The notes below the pieces were generated by a model that had not been told where the DNA came from, did not search any database, and saw only the letters and a program-made list of their open reading frames with translations. 64,000 bases of DNA from Microcyclospora pomicola (taxonomy: Eukaryota > Ascomycota > Dothideomycetes > Capnodiales): positions 1-64,000 of the forward strand of contig NHNY01000006.1 in the NCBI GenBank assembly GCA_002786065.1. The letters are read 5' to 3'. Below, piece by piece: positions 51,378 to 60,300 of the stretch (position 1 is the stretch's first letter; the number at the start of each line of letters is the position of its first letter). The translations under genes and the position numbers were made by a program.

Positions 51378-52909
51378 CTACATGATGACTTCGTTGGTGA
51401 CATCCTACAAGAGATGGAAGGTTAGTACTATTCGAGGGAATTTGAAGGTGACGGAAAAGCCGGGAATGCAAACGTGAAAAACTCACCCTCTTCAACTCCT
51501 TGTACGGCAAGCACACACAGTTCTGCACCCGCACTTCGTCGGCGACGTTGCACTCCTTGCCCAAGATCGTGATGCTCTGCACCTTGACGCCGTTCTTGAT
51601 GACGCTGGTGCTGTGTTCGCGCGCCGGCGTTGGGGTTCCCTCCACACGCGCCCAGGCGCCGACGCGGCTGCTCCAGCCGATGATCGAGTAGAGGACGCAT
51701 GCGTCGTGACGGATGTCAGCGTCCTCGAGCACAATTGACTCCTTTATCCGCACGCCGGCACCAATCGTTGCACGCGGGCCAATGGAGACGTTGGGGCCGA
51801 GTTTGGCGCTAGGATCCACGGTTGCGGTCGGGTGAATGAAGACCGGTGGGAGGATGTTGGCGGAGGGCTTCGCGAGCTCCTCGGGTGAGAACTGGAAGGT
51901 CTTCATGAGGTAGAGCGCGTTGGCGGGTACGGCGGAGCCAGCAGTCTTGATTTGACGCCAAAAGTCCTTTGTCTCGAGCACGTAGAATGCACGGCTGTCC
52001 GCAAGATCGGAAAGGATGTCTTGCTCCAATCGGATCGTCTCTGATTGCTCTCCATCTTCATCTTGCTCGCGGGGTAGGTAGGAGATGTCCAGAGCGTCGG
52101 AGGACGGGTAGCTGAGCAATCGAGGACGATCGGCTCGACGCTTCATTGCGCTTTTGATGCTGGGAAAGATGGCTTCGGTGGAGAAGAGGTAGACACCACA
52201 GTTTATCAGGTTTGAAATGTGGCTCTCCGGCTTCTCGACGTAGTGCAGAACACGCTTGGTGTGCGCATCACTGACGATACATCCGAAGTTCGAGGCGGCA
52301 TCATTCGAGACACGTGTACCCAGGATTATAGCCTCTGCATCCTTCTCTTCAAAAAGCTGCAGCATCTGCTCAAGCGGGAACGAGCAGCATACGTCGGCGT
52401 TGAGGACGAAGAAGCGATCGGGACGACCTTTGAGGATGGCATCGCGGAAGTGGTACAGACCGCCAGCCGTGCCCAATGCTGTGTATTCGCGAAGGTATTT
52501 GACAGAGATGTGAGGGTGCTCGCGCGAGCAGTCTTTGATAAAGTCGCGGAAAACGCTCTCGTCGTAGTAGCCGACGATGAAGACTTCGCGAATCTCAGGG
52601 ACTTTAGTGACTGCGGCGAAGCAGTGAGAGATGATGGAGTGACCGGCAACCTCGAAGAGCGGCTGTTATGTTTTAGCATGGCTGATCGCATTGGCGGTGT
52701 GTTTGAGATCCTGTAATACCTTTGGTACATCGAGGGACAACGGTCGGAAGCTGTTCAGGATGGTCAGCAACTACTACCATTCTGCCTTCAGCTTATTGCT
52801 GATGATGTCCGTACCGAGTTCCTCTTGAAGGACCGCCAACCAATATCACGGCTTTGGTCACGGCATTGCCGCTCTTCTTGCCTCGAGTAGGTAGTTGGAG
52901 GCTGGCCAT
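51378..52909 (-). CDS. Mannose-1-phosphate guanylyltransferase-like protein, alpha (GMPPA) type
   Basis: Four exons on the minus strand: 52815-52909, 52720-52750 (a 31-nt microexon), 51487-52662 and 51378-51404 (nine codons with the stop). Introns are 64, 57 and 82 bp; 442 residues. Splicing rebuilds the nucleotidyl-transferase signature VILVGGPSRGTRFRPLS followed by LDVPKPLFEVAGHSII, then LGTAGGLYHFRDAI, FFVLNADVCCSFPL and a left-handed beta-helix of hexapeptide repeats (PTATVDPSAKLGPNVSIGPR). The end DVTNEVIM is nearly fixed in this family. GDP-mannose feeds N- and O-glycans, GPI anchors and cell-wall mannan. The alpha type, with its extra length over the 360-residue beta enzyme, is thought to regulate the catalytic beta form, so its own activity is uncertain. 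Confidence 0.93.
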
Positions 52910-54310
52910 GGTCGTTATCGCTGAGGTGGAGGAAAGGAGCAACGGCGCAATTGGTTGAACGAGGAGCTTCGGACCGCCGAGACAGGTCGGAGGATCGATT
53001 GACAAGAGGGAGGATTGTGTCGACCTGAGCAATGCAGGCCAATGGGGTGAATCTCGAAAGCGCAAGGTGAGGTGGGTAGCTTTACAACGTGGCCTCCGTA
53101 TAAATTAAGTTGTTCACAGATGCAACACTATTACGGAGTAGGCGTGGGAGCACAACCTGGACCCTGACGTGCCTGCTTCCGAGGTTTTAATTCGCCTCCC
53201 CTGACTTCACTTCTCCGCAACAGCGCTCAACGACATCCGCTTCGAGGAACCTCACCTCTTCACTGCTATAAGGACGTTTGACATGCGACAGGGAACATAA
53301 ATGAAGTTCTCTCACATCCTCCTAGTAGGAAATGTACTTGAGCTTGCTTCCGCGATTGTACAGCTTTTCTGACAACCGCTGTGCGGCTTTGGACCTATGT
53401 CTCCATCGTCCCCAGGAAGTATGCCGCTGTTGAAATCTGTCAACGAGTCGTGCGCGTTACGAATGCACAAATGCATCTCTCCTCAGACCCTGGTCAACGA
53501 TCGCACTACGATCAAGCACGTCTTCATGACGATGATCCGCGGAGAGCGTAGCCAGTTGCACGTTGGTCGTTGTGGTCTGGCCGTGCAGGACGTGTCTGCA
53601 CGTCTACACAGATCAGTCTCTCTTCACGACTAGTCGCCTGAAGAAGTCCACTACCTGCATAAAACTGGAGCCGGACGGGATTGCACAGCTTTCCTTCTGG
53701 TTCTGGTGCCTGGTCAGACTATCGGTCACCAACTCATCGTCTTCCACCGTCAGCTCGGCGGATTGGCGGTTTTGTATACATGCTACAGGCTGGAAACAAA
53801 ACTGGAATTCACGTGCCCACCGTCTTCTACCGTGACAACACATATGTATCTGACGGCTACTACTGTGCTGCCGAACAGATATGTATCATGCCTGTCTGCT
53901 CCTGTTGATCACCGTGACTCTTCTTCCCACAACCACTTCATGAGCCTATCCCTCCATCTTGGTCACGAAAGTCATTCGCTTGTCAAAGCATTCGTGCGGT
54001 GCAACTACAAGACACGAGCTCAGTTTGTTCACAGGTCAGTCACATCCATATCACCACGCCGCCAGTTTACCACAGGAACAAGTTGGTGGTCGTTGCACGC
54101 TGCACAGTCGGGTTAGTTTCAAGGTCGCTGGCCAAATAATTGTTTGCGCTTGTATGCCGCAACATCACGTTAATGGCTTGCTTCATGTGATTCTTGGCAA
54201 CACTTCCGCCTAGCGCAAGGCCCACTAGCATAGCATGCTGCTCTCATTTCTTCACTTCCTCACCTCATCACAGCCGTCACAAGAACCACTCCGCTTCGTA
54301 CTGACAAGCC
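52910..54310. promoter_or_regulatory. Divergent intergenic region upstream of the GMPPA-type and dynamin genes
   Basis: About 1.4 kb between two start codons on opposite strands. Frames reach 136 residues (53706-54116, plus) but have no domain and look random. No transposon end or tRNA is seen. Confidence 0.45.
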
Positions 54311-56935
54311 ATGGTCAGGACACGTGGAGCTATGAAGGAGGAACCTCTGCACCACAAAGACAGCTTTATGATGGAGGACGAGCTTGACCTTCCTCAGCGC
54401 TTGCCATCGCACCGTCAAGACCCAAGACTCGCATCTCGCGTGTCTGGAAGCCCGCTGTCGGACGTCACTCACGTCCAGCATGGCGCCCTCTCTGACGACA
54501 CCATGTCTAATGGTGAAGGCACGATGACAAGCATCACGGCTACGAGCAGTAATCCCAAACAGAATAGTAAGATCGTCTGTATGCTTACAGCTGAACCTCT
54601 ACTGACTTGCAAACCTGTAGATAGCGCGGAGTTTCCTGCACATGAAGAAAGCCAGATCGACGCGACTCCTGACGCCATGCGTACACTTGGACACCACTCT
54701 CGCAGGCTCATTCAAGTCATTCAGAAGCTGGAAAGTCTTTGTATCGACTCAACTCTGCCCCACTTACCCAAGTTCGTTGTTGTTGGTGACCAAAGCGCCG
54801 GCAAGTCTTCCATCATTGAAGCCATCTGCGATATCAAGCTTCCGCGGGGGAGTGGCACTTGCACTCGCTGCCCGTTTCAGATCACCACGTCGGCTTCGAA
54901 ACTTGGCGGAACTGAGTGGATGTGCAAGGTCATTCTGCTTCGCAAGGAGATGCTGAAGCTTCATCGAAATGGCACTCCAGATTGGGTCACGCAAGACTCC
55001 CTCAACCCGTTCCATTTTGCAACCATCACCGACAAAGCACTATTGGGCGAAACCTTACGCAGAGCACAACTGGCTTTGCTGAATCCAAAGAAAGATCCTG
55101 CGGTGTTCTCTAACATGGCACACACTCCGGATGAGGGCATTACTGTTGAGTTTTCACCCAACGTCGTGAGCCTCGAGATTGAGGCCCCAGATTTGCCAGA
55201 TCTTTCGTTCTACGATCTGCCAGGCGCTATCAATGTTCATGAGCTTGGACATGATCAGCCTGTCAGGTTCGTCGAAAAGTTGGTCAAGCACTACGTGACC
55301 GAAAAGAAAGCGTTGATCATGCTGGCTTGTTCCGCTGATCAGGACGTGGAGAATTCCACTGCTTTCAAGTATGTCACTCAATGTGGCGCAAAACCACGCA
55401 CCATCGGTGTCCTGACCAAACCGGATTTGGTTGGTGCACATCGCCATGCCGCTCTGCGACGCATCCTCCTCGGAGAGACATTCCAGCTCAAGACCTGGTT
55501 CGTGACCAAGCAACTCTCCCAAGAGGAACTCGACAAGAGCGCTGATATCTCTCACGTGACGGCACGTGAACGTGAGAGCCAGTTCTTCCAGGAGGAGCCA
55601 TGGGGCACCAAGTTCGACCAGTTCAGTCATCAATTTGGCATTCCCAATCTCCAGAACCATATCTCCCACGAGTTGTCTGAGCACATACTCCGCGAACTAC
55701 CCGAAATTGTCTCTCGAGTTCAAGACAGGATGTCTCAGGTCAACGAAGAGCTGGCACGATTTCCCCCACCTCCGGACTCTCCTTTGCACGATGTCATATC
55801 GGTCATTACCAAGGTGACCCAATCCTACAGCAGTCACGTAAATGCACTTGAACCAGACGATCCCTTCCGGCTAAGTTGGAGGAAAGCGATTACGAACTTG
55901 GGCGAACAGTTCAAGTGTGTACGCCTAGAAATCGACCTTGCAACACCAGGTTATGTTCCCACAAGCATCACAATCAACAGCGACGACGACGATTCTGAGC
56001 CAGACCCATCGCCAGCTCCGAAATCTCGCAAAGGCAACAATGGGCTTCCTGTACGGTCGACACCACAGAGGCAAATGCCACAGAACACACCGCGATCCGC
56101 TCGTCCAAAGGTTGAGAATATCGCAAGCAGTCCCGCAGATACAGCCACAATGACGCTGAGTCAGATCAGAAACAGGCTCAATGCCGGCTCAGACGATGTC
56201 CCTGGTGGCGTAAATCCCAGGGTCATTACCCAAATCATTCGCGATAGTGTCATGAGCTGGAAGTCCCTGGTTGATGTCTTCATGGCCAACATCAAGGGCA
56301 TCGTCCAGTCGATGTTGGCCCAGGGGATCCGCGAGCATCTCGCCCCATATGCAAACACGCAACTAGACTTCCAAATCGACCGATGCGTGGTCGAATTTTT
56401 TCACAAGCTCTTCCAGACGCAGGTTGAAAATGTGGGACACATTCTCCGATGCGAGCTCCACAAGCCCATCACGTATAATTTCGACCTCATGAAGATCTTC
56501 AGCACCGAAAACGTTAAGAAGCTCAAGCGCGATCGTGACGTCAAACGTCTCGAGGAGTATTTTGAGAGACAGCATGCAGCCGGGATCAAAGTTCCGCCGA
56601 TCACGGATCGTCATAAACACATCGATAAACTGGGCGTTGATAGCTACGACCGCGAACTCGAGGCAATGGGAACGCCCTTAGCCTTCTACGATATCGCCGC
56701 TGCCCACCTGACCGATGCCATCGCCAAGCAGTTGCAATTCGGGCTCCTCATGCCGATTGACAAACACCTCAGCGCTAAGCTTATGACCGAGCTGAATGTC
56801 GGCGATGTCGCGCACTGTACCCATCTCCTGGCTGAAGATCCAGAGCGCGAGGCCACCCGCCTTCGTCTTGTTGAAGAGCATCAAAGGCTTACTACTGCTT
56901 TGCACGAGCTCAATGCCCTTCATCAGTATGTCTGA
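54311..56935 (+). CDS. Dynamin-family large GTPase, fungal Mx-like type
   Basis: The frame is open over 874 residues. A likely 54 bp intron at 54567-54620 (GTAAGA, branch CTGAC, TGTAG) keeps the frame, so the spliced protein would have 856 residues. GTPase marks, in spliced numbering: G1 GDQSAGKSS near 140-148, LPRGSGTCTRCPFQ with the switch-I Thr, G3 DLPG near 284 and G4 TKPD near 349. A helical stalk follows with a disordered Ser/Asp/Pro insert (about 530-610), and a GED-like helix ends the protein (RLRLVEEHQRLTTALHELNA). No PH or Pro-rich domain is seen. This resembles the many uncharacterised Mx-like dynamins of filamentous fungi rather than Vps1 or Dnm1. It probably assembles on membranes and uses GTP. 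The N-terminal 100 residues are disordered. Confidence 0.9.
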   Translation: MVRTRGAMKEEPLHHKDSFMMEDELDLPQRLPSHRQDPRLASRVSGSPLSDVTHVQHGALSDDTMSNGEGTMTSITATSSNPKQNSKIVCMLTAEPLLTCKPVDSAEFPAHEESQIDATPDAMRTLGHHSRRLIQVIQKLESLCIDSTLPHLPKFVVVGDQSAGKSSIIEAICDIKLPRGSGTCTRCPFQITTSASKLGGTEWMCKVILLRKEMLKLHRNGTPDWVTQDSLNPFHFATITDKALLGETLRRAQLALLNPKKDPAVFSNMAHTPDEGITVEFSPNVVSLEIEAPDLPDLSFYDLPGAINVHELGHDQPVRFVEKLVKHYVTEKKALIMLACSADQDVENSTAFKYVTQCGAKPRTIGVLTKPDLVGAHRHAALRRILLGETFQLKTWFVTKQLSQEELDKSADISHVTARERESQFFQEEPWGTKFDQFSHQFGIPNLQNHISHELSEHILRELPEIVSRVQDRMSQVNEELARFPPPPDSPLHDVISVITKVTQSYSSHVNALEPDDPFRLSWRKAITNLGEQFKCVRLEIDLATPGYVPTSITINSDDDDSEPDPSPAPKSRKGNNGLPVRSTPQRQMPQNTPRSARPKVENIASSPADTATMTLSQIRNRLNAGSDDVPGGVNPRVITQIIRDSVMSWKSLVDVFMANIKGIVQSMLAQGIREHLAPYANTQLDFQIDRCVVEFFHKLFQTQVENVGHILRCELHKPITYNFDLMKIFSTENVKKLKRDRDVKRLEEYFERQHAAGIKVPPITDRHKHIDKLGVDSYDRELEAMGTPLAFYDIAAAHLTDAIAKQLQFGLLMPIDKHLSAKLMTELNVGDVAHCTHLLAEDPEREATRLRLVEEHQRLTTALHELNALHQYV
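54567..54620 (+). other. Probable frame-preserving intron in the dynamin-like gene
   Basis: The 54 bases begin GTAAGA, contain CTGAC about 15 bases before the end and finish CTGTAG, and they are an exact multiple of three without a stop. Removal joins codons cleanly (QN then NSAEFP). Length and signals match the other introns of this window. The translated stretch has an odd composition for its surroundings (CMLTAEPLLTC). Confidence 0.6.
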
Positions 56936-57263
56936 GGGTGGAAGGACGTACTTCTTTCGATCGTGTGCATTCACATATCAGCCGGGCATCAATGGCGCCA
57001 GGTTGTGCGAACTTGGCATCGCTTACCTGTCGCTGCGCACCGTTCACTACGACTGTACCAACAAAAGACACTTGACACACGTCACCGCATGCGCCGTACT
57101 TTGATCAAGCGTCGCACATAACGAGTCCTGGTTGCCAAGAAGGATCGAAACGGATTTTTGCGGGTACTCTCGTCGTTTCACGTATACCTCGCCAGCAACG
57201 CCGTCAACATAGCCCAACGAACACTTTTCTCATCACTTCCCATCTCATCTCATTCCATCATGA
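56936..57263. other. Convergent intergenic gap
   Basis: About 330 bp between the stops of the dynamin-like and flavoprotein genes; it should hold both 3' ends. No gene seen. Confidence 0.5.
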
Positions 57264-59156
57264 TCAGAAATTGAAATCCTCGAATATGACCTCGTCGCCC
57301 TCTAGCCACTGCAAGACCTCTTCCCTCATCTTGACTCCAGTACATACATAGAACCTCTTCTTCGCTCCTGCTCCGAATGCCTCTCTGCTTATGTCTTCTT
57401 TGATCATCCTCCGATAATGAACCTGTACACCAGCTTGTGATCTCAATGCCTGCAGAACGCCTGAATCCTCGTTCGCTTCTGCTATCTGTCCGGTGATGAA
57501 GACCTCCAGACTTGCACCTAAATCCGGATTCTGCTCCAGCACATCAAGGACGAAGGGTACGTCCGCAGCCCGCACGCTCCATAGCACGCGCAGCTTTTCC
57601 ATTTTGAGATCGTTGAGCGATGGTAGTATGGGCGTAATACCCACGCCTGCCGCGATGAACGTCACCGCGACATCTTTGCCTGCTTCTCCTTGGGCGATAG
57701 ACTGCGTAACGCGAAATTCGCCACCGAAGCCCTTGATGTCGAGCTCCAGAGGGCTTGCGCGATCGATGGATTGGAACGTCGCCAGGAACCTCGTGGCCGT
57801 GCCAACGTTACGGATCGTTATCTCAAATGTAGTGTCTTGCTTGCTATCAGAGGGGGATGGTGAGGTCGGGGCCATTCGATCTGGAGCACGGCTGGAGACC
57901 GTAAAGGTGCGAAGGAAGTCGTCGTTGATGGATAACGGGTCGTCATCGCGCATGTGGCTGTAGCCAAGATTGAGATGGGAGGAGAAGTCGAGGGTCACAT
58001 ATTGGCCCGGCGTCCACATTGGTGAAGTGGTTTCGGAAGAGGAAAGTCGGAACTTGTAGCGTGAGATTGTGGGCGTGAGCTTGGTCTGGGAGACGAGAGT
58101 GGCAGTCTGCTTGGCGAGCGCCGGGTCTTGGCCTTGCAGGAGACTGGCTGGGGGAGGTCGTTCCGCTGCTAGATAACGTACCGCAGGGTTGTAGGGTGAA
58201 AATTCGCCTGGGAAACCTCGAAACGGCAGTGCAGAGGCGACGAAGCGGGAGTCGGAGACGGTGAATTTGACGACAAGATTGGACCGCGGAAGCACTTGGC
58301 TGGCAGCTTCGGCGATGAGTATCTCGGTGCTGCCAGTCAGGTAGAGGACGTCTCCAGTCGTGAAGTCCGGAATACAGAGGCCGGCGAGTGGGTTCACAAG
58401 GAGATTTCCAAGAGTCTGGTAGAGTCTGTTTCCGGAGTATTCTGGCAGGTAAAGGGTTGTGCCTGTTGGGTTGTCTGTGATGGTGCGGACAAATCCTGCT
58501 GGGCCACCGCGGTGATTGGTGTCCATGTCTTCGCTTTTATTCGAGGATGAGATGAAAAATAGATCAGTCCTGTTCATCAGATCTAGTCCTGCTTGTGACA
58601 GATGAGGTCCCGAGTGAAGCAGCTTGGGCGTAGATTCAGCAGGTTTGAGCGTTTTACGATTCAGATATTTTGGACAGTTTCCCAGACTTTGCTCGATCTT
58701 GAGTACCAACTGCACCTCTGCTCCGGCCTCGTCATTGCTACTCAAAGCACCAGCGATCATACGGCCATAGAACTTGACTCGCTTCCTGGCATTAAGGTCC
58801 ATTGTAACTCCGCTGACCATCCGGCCCTTGCCCTCTTCTCGTCGGACTTCGCCTCCCGCCTCTTTGCCCACAAGCTCTTCGACGACAGGATCATATTGCT
58901 TAGCAACCTCGGTCTTGATGCCAATTACATCTCTACCGATCGCCTGCGCGAGGCCTTTATGACCGCCCCACAAGGTTGTCCAAGGTCTTCCGTTCGAGTC
59001 CAGTGTACCGAGCGCAATCAGAGGCGCGATCTGGAGATGATTCGCGAGCTGTGGCGAAAGAGCTGGAAAGGTCGGGTTGTCGTCTACCGGAACATGAAGC
59101 GTGTTCCTCATTCGCTCCTCGCCCGCATGCCATGGAAGAGATTGGTAGAAGGCCAT
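57264..59156 (-). CDS. PNPOx-like and FNR-like fusion flavoprotein
   Basis: One exon, 630 residues. The N-terminal half is a split-barrel pyridoxamine-phosphate-oxidase-like flavin domain (APLIALGTLDSNGRPWTTLW near 47 and LYLPEYSGNRLYQTLGNLLV near 235). The C-terminal half is a ferredoxin-NADP-reductase module: GQYVTLDF near 382, RTFTVSS near 415 for FAD, AAGVGITPILPSL near 500 for NAD(P)H and a closing RFYVCTGVKMREEVLQW. Bacterial relatives often add a 2Fe-2S ferredoxin domain at the end; here the protein stops after the reductase. The overall reaction is unknown; it probably moves electrons from NAD(P)H to a small substrate in the cytosol. Domain order is clear, the physiological role is not. 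Start is the first ATG and fits relatives that begin with a YHxG-like phrase (LPWHAGEERM). Confidence 0.87.
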   Translation of the reverse strand: MAFYQSLPWHAGEERMRNTLHVPVDDNPTFPALSPQLANHLQIAPLIALGTLDSNGRPWTTLWGGHKGLAQAIGRDVIGIKTEVAKQYDPVVEELVGKEAGGEVRREEGKGRMVSGVTMDLNARKRVKFYGRMIAGALSSNDEAGAEVQLVLKIEQSLGNCPKYLNRKTLKPAESTPKLLHSGPHLSQAGLDLMNRTDLFFISSSNKSEDMDTNHRGGPAGFVRTITDNPTGTTLYLPEYSGNRLYQTLGNLLVNPLAGLCIPDFTTGDVLYLTGSTEILIAEAASQVLPRSNLVVKFTVSDSRFVASALPFRGFPGEFSPYNPAVRYLAAERPPPASLLQGQDPALAKQTATLVSQTKLTPTISRYKFRLSSSETTSPMWTPGQYVTLDFSSHLNLGYSHMRDDDPLSINDDFLRTFTVSSRAPDRMAPTSPSPSDSKQDTTFEITIRNVGTATRFLATFQSIDRASPLELDIKGFGGEFRVTQSIAQGEAGKDVAVTFIAAGVGITPILPSLNDLKMEKLRVLWSVRAADVPFVLDVLEQNPDLGASLEVFITGQIAEANEDSGVLQALRSQAGVQVHYRRMIKEDISREAFGAGAKKRFYVCTGVKMREEVLQWLEGDEVIFEDFNF

Positions 59157-60300
59157 TTTCAGAACAGGCTGTTCCTTGTGCTGGATGGTGGAAGTGTCGT
59201 CTCCGTATGACGTTGGCTTTCAATGGCGCAGTTGTGGCAGCGTATGGTCTTGACTTAAACCATACAGACCGATATACAGAAAGACACGCGTTCGTTGATG
59301 AAGTTCTCAAGGGATAATGCTGCACAAATAGATAGACGGCAAGCCGATCTGAAGATGAACTGATGCGTAGTACGAAAAGCAAACGAGATATGGAAGAAAT
59401 TGAGGTTCCTTTACGAAGTTGTACAATCCGACCTAGTTGTCTGATCACAGAGCAGGCTTTGGGCTGTCTCTGCTGACAAACATATCACAAGGAACAAAGA
59501 GCGCATGAGTTGAACATTAGTGATTACTCGATCTCGCTCAACAACTTCGTCAAACGAAGCGTAGTAGGAGTGTGACGTTAGAGAAAGGCAAGGCGAGGGC
59601 GAAGCTAAGCTTAATCGAGAAGGAGTGAGCTCTGCTGCTGACATGAGCAAGACGTCGTGATTCCATAAGGTAAATAAGGTACCCGACATATCATTCCAGC
59701 AAGAGTTGACGTGATTCCAAATTGATGGGGCCATGAATTTTGGAATACATGTGGTGTCCTCCGGTGGAAACGTTGTTCTGATACTGACGAGCATAACATG
59801 CTAATGACGACGAGTGAAACGAAGCCAATGTGGGTTTGAGGAAGTATTTCAACAAGTACTGTTCGGCATGTACTATAAACCAACTCAACCCAGATGGGGA
59901 GTCAAAGTCTATCTATACACAGCAAACACCTTGAACCAGAGAATCGTGAGATGCCGTCTCAAGGAGTACGATCCAATCTCATCGAGAGACCAACTCGACC
60001 CGAAAGGGGAGTCAAAGTCCATCTTTGAGGATTGAAGACTCAACCTGAACCAACACGCTCATATCGTAGGATGCTTCAAGTCGCGCAAAGCAAAATCCCA
60101 GTCAAATATCCTGAACGCCGATGCCCTCCATGCCCAACCATTCCATTATGCCAAAGCGTGACCACACGCATGAGGAACGCCCTGTACATGCTGACTCATG
60201 TGATTATCGTAGGTGCTCCCTTGATGTTGGGAAGCGAAACCCTGCGATAAGGTTTTCGCAGATGAGACACCCGTGACGCTGTCGATTGACGCCGTCCAAA
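59157..60300. other. Intergenic region with an imperfect direct repeat
   Basis: About 1.1 kb between two minus-strand genes. No domain is found. A 36-base imperfect direct repeat lies at 59879-59914 and 59989-60024 (listed separately). The left part should hold the flavoprotein promoter. Confidence 0.45.
59879..60024 (+). repeat. Imperfect 36-base direct repeat, two copies
   Basis: Copies at 59879-59914 and 59989-60024 share the core GGGGAGTCAAAGT and flanks ACCAACTC and ATCT, with about 30 of 36 bases equal. They start 110 bases apart, which is not a multiple of three, so they do not form a repeat in one protein frame. Read separately, both could encode QL(N/D)PxGESKSI(Y/F). Origin unknown: a local duplication or twin binding sites. 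Confidence 0.6.
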
